64,000 nt of DNA from Actinomadura sp. WMMA1423 (GCF_006547145.1 NZ_CP041244.1:9052001-9116000), one strand, 5' to 3'. Counted from the first letter of the stretch, positions 34,621 to 43,078 are shown. Numbers and translations are program-made. Notes: generated by a model not told the origin, from the letters alone.

Positions 34621-35676
34621 TCAGTTGGGGGCCGGGGTGTCGACGAGGCCCAGGCGGAAAAGGCTCTCGGCGGTGTCGATGATGGTGGTGGCGGTGTCAC
34701 GCGGTGTCCAGCCGAGGACGGTGCGGGCCTTCGCGGTGTTCAGGGCGGGGACCTCGCCCAGCCGGCCGGCGGCCTCGCGCATCGCGGGGTCGGTGCGGGC
34801 CGCTTCGCGCACCTGGTCGGCGGTCAGCTCGCGGGTCGGCACCCGGGCTGCGCGGCCGCCCAGGCTCTCGGCCAGGATGCGCGCCATTCCCAGGAAGCTG
34901 ATCGCCTCGCCGGCGGAGGCGAGGAAGCGCTCGCCGGCGGCGGCGGGGGAGGTCATCGCCCGCACGTGGAGGTCCGCGACGTCACGCACGTCGACCACGC
35001 CGAAGTACAGGGGCGGGACGGACGCCATGGCCCCCGCCAGCATCGCCTTCACCATCGCGGCGGAGGCGGACAGGCGCGGCCCGAGCACCGGGCCGAAGAT
35101 CCCGGTCGGGTTGACGACCGCCAGCTCCAGGCCGTCGCCCTCAGCGGCCACGAAGTCCCACGCGGCCCGCTCCGCGATGGCCTTCGACCTGACGTACGCG
35201 GAGTTGTCGTCGGCGGGGTCGGTCCAGTCGGTCTCGTCGTACGCGCGGCCGTCCGCCCTCCGGCTGTAGCCGATCGCGGCGAACGACGAGGTCAGCACCA
35301 CCCGCCGCACGCCGCCGTCCCGTGCGGCCCGCAGCACGCGCAGCGCGCCGTCCCGTGCGGGGACGATCACGTCGTCGTCATGGGCGGGCCGCGCGGCGGG
35401 GAACGGTGAGGCGACGTGCAGGACGTGCGCGCAGCCCGCCACCGCGGCGTCCCAGCCGCCGTCCGCCGCGAGGTCGGCCGCGACGATCTCGAGCCGCCCG
35501 TCCGGGTCGGTGCCGTGGACGTTCAGCGCCGCCCGCACCTCCGCGGCGCGGTCGAGGGACCGCACCGTGGTGCGGACGCGGTGGCCGTCCCGCAGCAGGC
35601 GCCCGACGACGTGAGCTCCGACATAGCCCGTTCCGCCGGTCACCAGGACCCGGTCGTGTGAAGTTTCGCCTGTCAT
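34621..35676 (-). CDS. extended SDR, dihydroflavonol/aldehyde reductase-like
   Basis: 351 aa. RVLVTGGTGYVGAHVVGRLL binds NAD(P) (GGTGYVG), followed by VLHVASPFP, RVVLTSSFAAIGYS (catalytic Ser) and the YVRSKAIAERAAW segment carrying the YxxxK pair. The AVVNPTGIFGPVLGPRLSAS wording is shared with dihydroflavonol-4-reductase and yeast methylglyoxal-reductase-like enzymes, which reduce carbonyls with NADPH. Substrate unknown. The MerR gene 91 bases upstream reads the same way and probably controls it. Confidence 0.9.
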   Translation of the reverse strand: MTGETSHDRVLVTGGTGYVGAHVVGRLLRDGHRVRTTVRSLDRAAEVRAALNVHGTDPDGRLEIVAADLAADGGWDAAVAGCAHVLHVASPFPAARPAHDDDVIVPARDGALRVLRAARDGGVRRVVLTSSFAAIGYSRRADGRAYDETDWTDPADDNSAYVRSKAIAERAAWDFVAAEGDGLELAVVNPTGIFGPVLGPRLSASAAMVKAMLAGAMASVPPLYFGVVDVRDVADLHVRAMTSPAAAGERFLASAGEAISFLGMARILAESLGGRAARVPTRELTADQVREAARTDPAMREAAGRLGEVPALNTAKARTVLGWTPRDTATTIIDTAESLFRLGLVDTPAPN

Positions 35677-35767
35677 GTTCTCCCCCTGTTGACGTGCTGT
35701 TTTCGGAGTGGCCCAGGGCAGGCCGCATCGCGGCGCGGCGGTGCTGCCGCGCCGTGGTGGGGCCGCG

Positions 35768-36223
35768 TCAGCGCAGCTCGCGCATGACCGGCAGGAGCGC
35801 GTCGACCGCGCGGTGCTCGGCCTCGAGGTCGCCGCGCTCCCTCGCGTCCCACAGATCGGCCTTCAGCCGCAGGTACCGCAGCCGGATCCGCATGCGTTCC
35901 AGCTCCTCGTCGACCCGCTCGGCATTGCGGAGGAACAGGTCCCGCAGCTGCGCGGCCTCCCCGCCTCCCTCGGCCAGATGCCCGAGATAGGAGCGCATGT
36001 CCTGGACGCTCATGCCGGTCGCCCGCAGGCAGCCCAGCGCCTCGACCGTCCGGACCGCCGCCGGGTCGTGGCGCCGGTGGCCGCTGCTCTCGTCGCGGTC
36101 CACCGGGTCGATGAGGCCGATCTTCTCGTAGTACCGCAGCGTCGGCTCCGAGAGGCCGCTGAGCCTGGAGACCTCCTGGATCGTCAGCTGAGCGGCGTCC
36201 TCGACGTTCTGTGTCGCTGCCAT
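35768..36223 (-). CDS. MerR-family transcriptional regulator
   Basis: 151 aa. Canonical start LTIQEVSRLSGLSEPTLRYY then EKIGLIDP and SSGHRRHDPAAVRTVEALGC (helix-turn-helix plus wing, residues about 13-65), then a coiled dimerisation helix (RNAERVDEELERMRIRLRYL). There are no paired cysteines for metal, so a small organic ligand is likely. Members of this type commonly control an adjacent reductase. Direct and inverted CTTGAAG repeats precede the gene. Confidence 0.92.
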   Translation of the reverse strand: MAATQNVEDAAQLTIQEVSRLSGLSEPTLRYYEKIGLIDPVDRDESSGHRRHDPAAVRTVEALGCLRATGMSVQDMRSYLGHLAEGGGEAAQLRDLFLRNAERVDEELERMRIRLRYLRLKADLWDARERGDLEAEHRAVDALLPVMRELR

Positions 36224-36240
36224 GCGTCCACTCTCGGATA

Positions 36241-36261
36241 CTTGAAGCGCTTGAAGTCAAG
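36241..36261. promoter_or_regulatory. candidate MerR operator
   Basis: CTTGAAG occurs twice (36241-36247, 36250-36256), the second running into TCAAG to give CTTGA-AG-TCAAG. On the minus strand this includes TTGACT as a possible -35 element. The repeats begin 18 bases upstream of the MerR start codon, suiting autoregulation. Confidence 0.45.
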
Positions 36262-36485
36262 CCGAAACCTGCCCCCGCACGCCCCCACCATGCCCGCCGC
36301 CCCCGACGTCGACCGGCCCGGCGGGTACGAGACCGGCACGGAGGGCACGGACGAGACGTCGGGGCCAGAGCGCCCGCCACCGCCGGCCGACCGTCCCGAG
36401 ACTCCGGAGCCGGGCCCCGAGGAGAACGAAGGTGCCCGGGGGGCCCTGTAGCTGCAGAATCCGCCGAAGGCGAGGCGGGTGCCCG

Positions 36486-37055
36486 TTACCGGCGCCTCCG
36501 TGCCTTGAGGATCTCCTGGAGCAGGGAGTCCGGTTCTTCGGCGTTGACGATCGTCCACTGGGTTCCGCCCGGGACGATCGCCCACCACTCGTAGGTGTAG
36601 CGGCCCCACCAGCACACGACGCCGGTGAACCGTTTCTCCAGTTCGGCGATCGTCGTCACGTGGGCAGGGTCTGGGGCGGCCGGGGGAGTGGAATATGGGG
36701 TCCCGGATCTCTGGGTTCGGTGCGAGCGGGCGGCGCGGATGGCGGTCACATACGGGATGAGGATGCGGGTGATCTGCCTGGCCGCGTGGCTGGGGTCGGT
36801 GTGCGGGGCGAGGTCTTCGCCGGTACTTGACCTGAACCACCACACTCCCGGCGTCGATCCCGGGACGAGCGTGATCCTCTCGCCGAACTGCGGGACGTCG
36901 CGGTCGAAGACGTGGACGAGCGGGTGCGGTCCGTCATAGCGCGGGACGACCTCCCAGCCCTGCCGGGCGACTTCTTCGGCAAGTCGGTCGAGACGGCACG
37001 TTATAGCCGAAGCTGGGGCGCCGACGTTCCGCTGCTTCGGTTCGGCCCATTTCAT
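36486..37055 (-). CDS. hypothetical protein
   Basis: 189 aa, not recognised. The N-terminal half looks like a globular domain (RLDRLAEEVARQGWEVVPRY, TLVPGSTPGVWWFRSSTGED) and the C-terminal third another (HVTTIAELEKRFTGVVCWWG and RYTYEWWAIVPGGTQWTIV), joined by a Pro/Ser-rich linker. It is Trp-rich with no signal peptide or membrane helix. Its ATG follows the TAA of the upstream small gene without a gap (TAAATG), so both are one unit. In actinomycetes such pairs often sit near XRE-DUF5753/DUF397 genes, as here. Confidence 0.7.
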   Translation of the reverse strand: MKWAEPKQRNVGAPASAITCRLDRLAEEVARQGWEVVPRYDGPHPLVHVFDRDVPQFGERITLVPGSTPGVWWFRSSTGEDLAPHTDPSHAARQITRILIPYVTAIRAARSHRTQRSGTPYSTPPAAPDPAHVTTIAELEKRFTGVVCWWGRYTYEWWAIVPGGTQWTIVNAEEPDSLLQEILKARRRR

Positions 37056-37313
37056 TTACCAGCTCACCCACTTACTGGGTTGGCTGCTAGGTCGGGTGGA
37101 CGCGCGACTGCGTTCGTGGACTAGAGCCTTACGTAGCTCTTCTGCGCTTCCACATACAACAGTCGCGTCTACGCCTTCCCTGGGGTCGCGCAGAGTGGCA
37201 ACCCAGTCGCCTGCATTTCCGTCCTGGCGTCTGGCGCGCCAGATGCGATGCCCTTGGAAGTCTTCGCGGAGTTGCGCTAGCGCCTGCTCAGTGGGGTTGA
37301 CGGGCGTCTCCAT
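37056..37313 (-). CDS. small hypothetical protein
   Basis: 85 aa. The core LREDFQGHRIWRARRQDGNA continues with GDWVATLRDP and ends with a helix (SAEELRKALVHERSR). The L-R-x-x-F-x-G-x-x-IWR pattern is widespread in actinomycete accessory proteins of unknown function located near XRE-DUF5753 regulators. The base composition is a little less GC-rich than neighbouring core genes, suggesting an accessory origin. It is directly joined to the 189-aa gene. Confidence 0.7.
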   Translation of the reverse strand: METPVNPTEQALAQLREDFQGHRIWRARRQDGNAGDWVATLRDPREGVDATVVCGSAEELRKALVHERSRASTRPSSQPSKWVSW

Positions 37314-37465
37314 GATCGTTGAACTTTCGTGTGCGATTTCTCTCCGTTATGGCTCCGTATCTTGCTGTGATCGGACTATCTTTGGGAAGAGTAAGAAGTC
37401 CAACGAGAGAAACCCCTTGGTGGGGCGTTGGAAAATCGCCCTGCTTTCGGATCTTGGAGACCGTC

Positions 37466-38293
37466 ATGCCGCGCCGCCCCCGCGATCCTGGTGTTCCGTC
37501 CTCTCCGGTCGAGTACTTCGGTACGGAGCTGCGAGCCTGCAGGGAGGCTGCTGACCTGTCTCGACCGCAACTCGCCGAAAGGCTCGGATACACCCCGCAA
37601 TGGATTGGCCAGGTCGAGTCAGGTAAAAACGGACCTTCGGAGGAGTTCGCCAAGGACTGTGACACCTACTTCAAGACCAACGGGACCTTCTACCGCATCT
37701 GGGAGTGGACCCGAGACTTCGGGCGCCTCCAGGTCCTCCCGCCGGGGTTCCCGGACTTCGTCGTACGCGAGCGGGAGGCCGAGGTGATCCGCATCTTCGA
37801 GACCATGGTCATCACGGGACTGTTCCAGACGCCCGAGTACGCGCACGAGGTCCTCAAGCTGGGGAAGACCGCCGAGGCGGTGGGGCAACTTGTATCAGCG
37901 AGGATGGAGCGACAGGCGATCCTCGACCGGGAGGACGCGCCCCACGTCTTCGCGATCTTTGACGAAGGTGCCGTTCGTCGCCCAATCGGAAACTCGGACG
38001 TGATGCGGGGGCAGATTCAGCACCTGATGGACCTGGCGGAGCTGCCCAACGTCACGATCCAGATCGTCCCGACGGCTAAGGGAGCCTACCCGGGGCTGCC
38101 GGGTGCGTTCACGATCCTGGCTTTTCAAGACGCACCAGATGCCGTGCGCGTCGAGGGGCATGTAGGTGGTCAGCTCGTCGATCACCCTGTGGTTGTCCGG
38201 AAGTATGGGGTACGTTTCGATTTGATCAGAGCCTCGGCGATGTGCGCTGAGGATTCTCTGGGCCTCTTCCAGACGATCTTGGAGAGTCTATGA
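37466..38293 (+). CDS. XRE helix-turn-helix protein with DUF5753 domain
   Basis: 275 aa. N-terminal XRE domain: YFGTELRACREAADLSRPQL, AERLGYTPQWIGQVESGKNG (about residues 15-55). The remainder is DUF5753: YFKTNGTFYRIWEWTRDFGR, ITGLFQTPEYAHEVLKLGKT, MERQAILDREDAPHVFAIFD, IQHLMDLAELPNVTIQIVPT and GAFTILAFQDAPDAVRVEG. Such genes nearly always precede a DUF397 gene, as here with ATGA overlap, and some act in development or morphology control. ATG 37466 is placed by TTGGAG six bases upstream; upstream codons in frame lack typical composition. Confidence 0.92.
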   Translation: MPRRPRDPGVPSSPVEYFGTELRACREAADLSRPQLAERLGYTPQWIGQVESGKNGPSEEFAKDCDTYFKTNGTFYRIWEWTRDFGRLQVLPPGFPDFVVREREAEVIRIFETMVITGLFQTPEYAHEVLKLGKTAEAVGQLVSARMERQAILDREDAPHVFAIFDEGAVRRPIGNSDVMRGQIQHLMDLAELPNVTIQIVPTAKGAYPGLPGAFTILAFQDAPDAVRVEGHVGGQLVDHPVVVRKYGVRFDLIRASAMCAEDSLGLFQTILESL

Positions 38294-38646
38294 ACCCACA
38301 AGACCCGCAGGCCGCGCAAAGGTGGGCCCGCCGCCGCAGTGGTGACACTCGAGGGCAGCGGGTTGAGGCTAGGTTCGAGTCCCCGAATTGGCGAAAAAGC
38401 AGCTACAGCACCGACACCGGGGACCAGTGCATTGAGCTGGCGTCTATAAGGGCAACTTCGCCTGATTGGCGTAAGCGCAGCGGTAGTGACGACACTGGAG
38501 CCCATTGCGCCGAGGTGGCGGATCTGGCGGCGGCGGTGGCGGTGCGGGACTCCAGGGACCCGAGCGGGCCGCAGTTGGTCTTTGGTGCCGCCGCGTGGGA
38601 GGCGTTCGCGGGCCGGGTCAAGGGCGGGCATCTCGACCTGGGTTGA
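38290..38646 (+). CDS. DUF397 protein with partially duplicated domain
   Basis: 118 aa. DUF397 proteins are usually 60-80 aa with one W-RKSS-S---G--C-E-A core. Here it appears twice: SPNWRKSSYSTDTGDQCIEL then SPDWRKRSGSDDTGAHCAEV; only the second copy continues into VAVRDSRDPSGPQLVFGAAA and WEAFAGRVKGG. The first is thus a truncated duplicate. These small proteins are encoded next to and thought to antagonise or partner XRE-DUF5753 regulators. ATG overlaps the regulator's stop. Confidence 0.88.
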   Translation: MNPQDPQAAQRWARRRSGDTRGQRVEARFESPNWRKSSYSTDTGDQCIELASIRATSPDWRKRSGSDDTGAHCAEVADLAAAVAVRDSRDPSGPQLVFGAAAWEAFAGRVKGGHLDLG

Positions 38647-38767
38647 GACCCGCCAGGCGAGTGCGCCGATGGGAGGCCCCGGATGGGAGAGGCAGTTCCT
38701 GAGCTGGCCCGGATGCTAGTTTGTGGGTGAGGCGCCAGCACCCGTTGAGACCATGAGGAGACCTCCG

Positions 38768-39331
38768 ATGACGGCGATGCCTGAAGAGCCGCCGTTCGTC
38801 CGTGACGACCTTCGAGAAGCGCTCGCCGCGCTCGACGTGATGCCGGGTTTCCGTGCCGAGCTGGTAGATGGAGAGATCATCGTGTCCCCGACCCCCGATG
38901 GGCAGCACGAGACCATCATTGTGGCGGTCGATGACTGGGTGCGTGACGTCCATGGCTTGCGGTTGCATCGGAATCTGACGTTGATCAGTCCGGAGGGGGA
39001 GTACGTGCCTGACGGGATCGCCGCTCCCAAGGGTGCGTTCGCGGGCCGCGAGTGGCACAGCAAACCCGACGGGGTGGCGATGGTCCTGGAGGTGACGTCG
39101 GGGAGTCGGCGGGACCGCAAGGGTGCCGAACGTGATCGCGGGCCCAAAAGGCGCGGCTACGCCGCCGCCGACATCCCGCTCTACCTGCTCATCGACCGCT
39201 TGGACGGCAAGGCCACGATCTTCTCCGAGCCGCGCGGCGACGACTACGCCCACATCGTCTCCGTCGCGTTGGGGGAGGACCTCCCCATCCCCGCCCCGCT
39301 CGAAGGCGTGCTGCCCACCCGCGATTTCTGA
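38768..39331 (+). CDS. Uma2-family (DUF820) putative nuclease
   Basis: 187 aa. The restriction-endonuclease-like fold of Uma2 is visible: FRAELVDGEIIVSPTPDGQH (Glu), VPDGIAAP (Asp), MVLEVTSGSRRDRKGAERDR (E-V-x-S segment) and YAAADIPLYLLIDRLDGKAT. Uma2 proteins are numerous in actinomycetes and cyanobacteria with no settled function, though the PD-(D/E)xK residues are mostly kept. GAGGAG lies eight bases before ATG 38768. It follows the DUF397 gene and converges on the TetR gene. Confidence 0.9.
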   Translation: MTAMPEEPPFVRDDLREALAALDVMPGFRAELVDGEIIVSPTPDGQHETIIVAVDDWVRDVHGLRLHRNLTLISPEGEYVPDGIAAPKGAFAGREWHSKPDGVAMVLEVTSGSRRDRKGAERDRGPKRRGYAAADIPLYLLIDRLDGKATIFSEPRGDDYAHIVSVALGEDLPIPAPLEGVLPTRDF

Positions 39332-39360
39332 CCTCGCCGCCGCCGCACCCGCGTTCCGTG

Positions 39361-39963
39361 TCAGGGGCGGGGGGTGCGGAGGCCGTCTACGAGGATCGAG
39401 AGCAGGCGCGGTGCTCGCGCGTCGAGTTCGGTGTCGTCCAGCCGTGACAGCCAGCTGATGAGCACGATGACGTCGCGGGCCTCGGCGTCGGCGCGGACGC
39501 TGCCGGCCGAGCGGCCCGCGGCCAGCAGGAGTTCCAGCGCCTCGCCGATCGGGCCGAGGCTGTGGGCGGTGAGGTCCTGCCACGTCGCGGCCTCGACGGC
39601 GGCGAAGATGTCGCGCTTGACCCGGGCGTAGGCGGCCACCCGGTCGAACCACGCCGCCAGCGCGTCGAGCGGCCGGTGGGTCGCGAGCAGCCGCGGAGCC
39701 TCGGCGACCAGTTCTTCCACCTCCCGGCGGTAGACCTCGGCAAGGAGGTCCTCGCGCGTCGCGAAGTGCCGGTACAGCGTGCCCTGGCCGATGCCGCAGG
39801 CCTTCGCGACCGCGTTGAGCTTCAGCTCTCCCGGCTCGCGGACGAGATCGCGGGCAGCCTGGAGGATCCGCTCGCGGTTGCGCTGCGCATCCGCACGCCG
39901 CTTTCCGCGGCCCTGGTCAGAAGCGGACACGTGTCCGCTAAGGTTGTCGGCATAACCGGACAT
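39361..39963 (-). CDS. TetR-family transcriptional regulator
   Basis: 200 aa. The N-terminal helix-turn-helix is ADAQRNRERILQAARDLVRE, LKLNAVAKACGIGQGTLYRH and FATREDLLAEVYRREVEELV (residues about 24-85), with an all-helical ligand domain behind. The start is uncertain: ATG 39963 lies inside one operator and GTG 39930 inside a second. It diverges from an SDR gene; three copies of GGACANNTGTCC mark the divergent gap and the LLM gene downstream, so it probably represses itself and both of those transcripts. Confidence 0.93.
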   Translation of the reverse strand: MSGYADNLSGHVSASDQGRGKRRADAQRNRERILQAARDLVREPGELKLNAVAKACGIGQGTLYRHFATREDLLAEVYRREVEELVAEAPRLLATHRPLDALAAWFDRVAAYARVKRDIFAAVEAATWQDLTAHSLGPIGEALELLLAAGRSAGSVRADAEARDVIVLISWLSRLDDTELDARAPRLLSILVDGLRTPRP

Positions 39964-39969
39964 GTGTCC
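39922..39969. promoter_or_regulatory. two TetR operators at the divergent TetR/SDR promoter
   Basis: Site 1, AGCGGACACGTGTCCGCT (39922-39939), is a perfect 18-base palindrome. Site 2 is GGACATGTGTCC (39958-39969). Both contain GGACA-NN-TGTCC and their centres are 32 bases apart, about three helical turns, on the same DNA face. Confidence 0.75.
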
Positions 39970-39990
39970 CATTCTAGGCGGAGGTACGTC

Positions 39991-40731
39991 ATGAGCGTTC
40001 ACGGCAAGGTCATCGCTGTCACGGGAGCCAGCAGCGGAATCGGGGAGGCGACGGCCCGTCACCTCGCCTCCCTCGGTGCGGCCGTCGTCCTCGGCGCCCG
40101 GCGCACCGAGCGGCTGGACCGGCTGGTCGCCGAGATCCGGGCCGCGGGCGGGGAGGCGGCCGCCATGCGCGTGGACGTCACCGAGCCCGGCGACCTCCGG
40201 TCGCTGGTCTCCCTCGCGGTCGAGCGCTTCGGTCGGTTGGACGTCCTGGTCGCCAACGCCGGGATCAGCAAGATCGGCCCCATTGCGGACCTGGACGTCG
40301 AGGGCTGGTCGGCGATGGTCGACGTGAACGTCAAGGGCGTCCTGAACGGGATCGCCGCGGCCCTGCCGGTGTTCCGCCGTCAGGGCGGCGGTCATCTCGT
40401 CACCGTCGTCTCGACCTCCGGCCTGAAGATCGTCCCCACCCAGGCGGTGTACGCCGGGACGAAGAACGCGGTGCGCACCCTCCTGGAAGGCCTGCGGCAG
40501 GAGAGCACCGACGGGGTTCTGCGGACGACGTCGATCTCCCCGGGCTACGTCCGCACCGAGTTCATAGACAACGCCGTCGACGATCCGGCCCTGCGCGAGC
40601 AGGCCAGGCGGGACATGGCCGATCTCGGCATCGACCCCGCGGCGGTGGCCCGGGCCATCGCCTTCGCGATCGACCAACCCGACGACGTCGAGATCGGGGA
40701 CCTGACCATCCGCCCCGCCCGCCAGGGCTGA
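39991..40731 (+). CDS. classical SDR oxidoreductase
   Basis: 246 aa. VIAVTGASSGIGEATARHLA binds the cofactor (TGxxxGIG), DVLVANAGISKIGPIADLDV holds the NAG motif, VVSTSGLKIVPTQAVYAGTK supplies the catalytic Ser and YxxxK, and SISPGYVRTEFIDNAVDD follows. The GARRTERL loop suggests an NADP preference. These enzymes oxidise or reduce alcohol/carbonyl groups. GGAGG precedes the ATG. It is first in the TetR-controlled unit, ahead of an F420-type oxidoreductase. Confidence 0.93.
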   Translation: MSVHGKVIAVTGASSGIGEATARHLASLGAAVVLGARRTERLDRLVAEIRAAGGEAAAMRVDVTEPGDLRSLVSLAVERFGRLDVLVANAGISKIGPIADLDVEGWSAMVDVNVKGVLNGIAAALPVFRRQGGGHLVTVVSTSGLKIVPTQAVYAGTKNAVRTLLEGLRQESTDGVLRTTSISPGYVRTEFIDNAVDDPALREQARRDMADLGIDPAAVARAIAFAIDQPDDVEIGDLTIRPARQG

Positions 40732-40762
40732 GCGAGGGCATCTCGAAGCTGGACAGGCTTTC

Positions 40763-40774
40763 GGACAGGTGTCC
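40763..40774. promoter_or_regulatory. third TetR operator, upstream of the LLM oxidoreductase
   Basis: GGACAGGTGTCC keeps the GGACA-NN-TGTCC pattern of the two sites near the TetR gene. It lies between the SDR stop and GTG 40817, so the LLM/APH pair probably has its own TetR-controlled promoter. Confidence 0.7.
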
Positions 40775-40816
40775 AATTCGGGTACGGTCGAGGCCCGTCA
40801 CGGCGGAGGAGGGCCG

Positions 40817-41911
40817 GTGGACGATCTGCCAGAGCTCGGTTTCTACGGGCTGGCCGGGCATTCGGGAGCCCCGCGCGACCTGCTCGGCGAGGTCGCCGAG
40901 GCCGAGGCCATGGGGCTCGGCTCGGTGTTCCTGTCGGAGCGTTTCAACACCAAGGACGCGGCTGTGCTGGCGGGAGCCGCGGCCGCGGCCGGCACCCGGA
41001 TCGGCATCGCCACCGCGGCCACCAACCACAACACCCGGCATCCCCTGGTGACCGCGACGCTCGCCACTACGATGCACCGGATGACCGGTGGGCGGTTCGC
41101 GCTCGGTCTGGGGCGGGGCTTCGACATGCTCTTCGACGTGATGGGCCTGCCCCGCGTCACCCAGGCCCAGCTCGACGACTTCATCGGCATCATGCGCCGG
41201 CTGTGGCGGGGAGAGGCGGTCGCCGGGCACGACGGCCCCGCCGGGAACTACCCGTACCTCAGCCAGGACTCCGCGTTCCGCGAGGACATCCCGGTCGTGC
41301 TCATGGCGATGGGCGAGCGGACGCTGGAGTTCGCGGGCCGGGTGGCCGACGGGGTCGTCCTGCACACCTTCTTCACCGACGAGACCCTGGTCCGCGCGGT
41401 CTCCTCGATCCGCCGGGGCGCCGCGGCGGTGGGCCGCGACCCCGCCTCGGTACGGGTGTGGTCGGTCCTGGCCACGGTCGGCGACCATCTGGACGAGGAG
41501 GCCCGCCTGCGCAAGCTCGTCGGACGCCTGGCCACCTACCTGCAGGGCTACGGTGACCTGCTGGTCCGGGTCAACGGCTGGGATCCGGCCGACCTGGCCC
41601 GATTCCGCGCCGACGACCTGGTCCAGGGCTACCCCGGCGCCTTCGACGCGCTCGCCACGCCGGACGAACTCCGGCACCTGGCCGGGCTGCTGCCCAAGGA
41701 ATGGCTGGAGGCGGCGGCGACCGGCTCTCCCGAGCAGTGCGCGCGGCGCGTCCTCGCCCAGTTCGACGCCGGCGCCGACAGCGTCGTCCTGCACGGCGCC
41801 ACCCCCGCCGAGCTGGCCCCGGTGGTCGACGCGTACCGGGCGGTGCGACCCGCCGAGCGGTTCGAGGGGCTGCCCCGCAACCCGGGCCGTGCCCAGGCGG
41901 GGGCATCGTGA
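40817..41911 (+). CDS. LLM-class (F420-dependent type) oxidoreductase
   Basis: 364 aa luciferase-like TIM barrel: LGFYGLAGHSGAPRDLLGEV, AMGLGSVFLSERFNTKDAAV, AAGTRIGIATAATNHNTRHP, MHRMTGGRFALGLGRGFDML and VVLMAMGERTLEFAGRVADG. The last two are typical of F420-using members in actinomycetes. GTG 40817 is chosen because GGAGGAGGG lies just upstream; GTG 40769 would sit inside the operator. The stop overlaps the APH-like gene (GTGA), linking the redox and phosphotransfer steps. Confidence 0.9.
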   Translation: MDDLPELGFYGLAGHSGAPRDLLGEVAEAEAMGLGSVFLSERFNTKDAAVLAGAAAAAGTRIGIATAATNHNTRHPLVTATLATTMHRMTGGRFALGLGRGFDMLFDVMGLPRVTQAQLDDFIGIMRRLWRGEAVAGHDGPAGNYPYLSQDSAFREDIPVVLMAMGERTLEFAGRVADGVVLHTFFTDETLVRAVSSIRRGAAAVGRDPASVRVWSVLATVGDHLDEEARLRKLVGRLATYLQGYGDLLVRVNGWDPADLARFRADDLVQGYPGAFDALATPDELRHLAGLLPKEWLEAAATGSPEQCARRVLAQFDAGADSVVLHGATPAELAPVVDAYRAVRPAERFEGLPRNPGRAQAGAS

Positions 41912-42936
41912 CCGGCGAGCCCGCCCGGCTGGACGCCGCGTGGCTGAGCGAGGTGCTCGGCGCGACGGTGACCGGCGTCCGGTGGCGGCCGGTCGGGACG
42001 GGGCAGATGAGCGGCTGCTTCCGGGGCGAGCTGACCGGCGACGGAGTTCCCGCACGGCTGGTGGCCAAGCTCCCGGCCGCCGACCAGGCGACACGGGAGA
42101 TGCTCAAGGGCATCTACCGGACGGAGGTGCGCTTCTACCTCGACCTGGCCCCGACGGTGGCCGTGCGCACCCCGGCCTGCCGGTACGGGACGCTCACCGA
42201 GGACGCCACCGACTTCGTCCTGCTCCTGGAGGACCTGCATCCCGGCGAGCAGGGCGACCAGCTCACCGGGTGCGCCGCCGGAGAGGTGCTGGACTGCGTG
42301 GTCAACCTCGCCGGACTGCACGGTCCCCGCTGGTGCGACCAGGCCCTGCTGGATCTGGACTGGCTGCACCGCACCGGTCCGCAGGACGGCGACGCGGTGA
42401 CCGGCGCGCTGGGCCCGGCCACCGAGATCTTCATCGACCGTTTCGCGGACCGGCTGGCCGCCGAGGACAAGGCGACGCTGCGGGCCGTCGCCGTCCACGC
42501 CGGCCGGTGGATCACGGCGCGACCGGAGCGGTTCGCCCCCGTCCACGGCGACTACCGCCTCGACAACATCATCTTCGGGGCCGGCGGCGGGCCCGGCGTC
42601 GCCGCGGTCGACTGGCAGACCCTCACCGTGGGGCTGCCCGCCCGCGATCTGGCCTACTTCCTGGGCACCGGCCTCACCGTTTCGGATCGCCGCACCCACG
42701 AGCGTGATCTGGTCTCCGCCTACCACCGCGCTCTGGCCGGCCACGGCGTGACCGGCTACTCCTTCGAGCAGTGCTGGGACGACTACGTCTTCGCCTTCCT
42801 CCAAGGCCCCCTGATCACCGTGCTCGGCTGTGCCTACGGCACTCCCACCGAGCGCGGCGACGAGATGTTCCTCGCCATGGCCGCCCGGTCCTGCGCCGCG
42901 ATCCGCGACCACGGCTCGCTCGGCAGGGTTCCATGA
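41908..42936 (+). CDS. aminoglycoside phosphotransferase/ecdysteroid kinase-like protein
   Basis: 342 aa protein-kinase-like fold. VRWRPVGTGQMSGCFRGELT is the glycine-rich loop, LVAKLPAADQATREML holds the ATP Lys, FAPVHGDYRLDNIIFGAGGG is the catalytic Brenner loop and VAAVDWQTLTVGLPARDLAY the Mg-binding Asp. The DFVLLLEDLHPGEQGDQL hinge and length match the ecdysteroid-kinase-like/CHK branch, often found in xenobiotic or steroid catabolic clusters. It may phosphorylate a hydroxylated substrate made by the SDR/LLM pair (inference). Confidence 0.88.
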   Translation: MTGEPARLDAAWLSEVLGATVTGVRWRPVGTGQMSGCFRGELTGDGVPARLVAKLPAADQATREMLKGIYRTEVRFYLDLAPTVAVRTPACRYGTLTEDATDFVLLLEDLHPGEQGDQLTGCAAGEVLDCVVNLAGLHGPRWCDQALLDLDWLHRTGPQDGDAVTGALGPATEIFIDRFADRLAAEDKATLRAVAVHAGRWITARPERFAPVHGDYRLDNIIFGAGGGPGVAAVDWQTLTVGLPARDLAYFLGTGLTVSDRRTHERDLVSAYHRALAGHGVTGYSFEQCWDDYVFAFLQGPLITVLGCAYGTPTERGDEMFLAMAARSCAAIRDHGSLGRVP

Positions 42937-43055
42937 ATCGGTCCCCTGAGAAGAGCGGGCAGCTCGCGGATCCGTGACAGGTGCCGCGCAGAGGTCGGCG
43001 CGTGCGGGCTTTCGCTGGAGTTGTCACAGCCCGGACGTATCGCCTGTCTCTCACT

Positions 43056-43078
43056 GGCGACCCCCTGTTGATGTCGCC
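43056..43078 (+). promoter_or_regulatory. possible hairpin in the leader of the WhiB gene
   Basis: GGCGAC and GTCGCC form a 6-base stem with an 11-base loop, with TCACT and AGTGA further out. It stands 30 bases before the leader ORF and could be part of a leader fold. Weak evidence by itself. Confidence 0.3.

Noticed and set aside
36290..36451. Plus-strand frame of 53 codons rich in Pro, Glu and Gly (begins MPAAPDVDRPGGYETGTEGT)
   Set aside because: No ribosome site and no known motif; the acidic Pro-rich composition is what GC-rich spacer DNA commonly encodes.
36241..39331. Recent genomic island with integrase
   Set aside because: The accessory genes (XRE-DUF5753, DUF397, Uma2) are common in actinomycete chromosomes; no integrase, tRNA gene or attachment repeats were seen.
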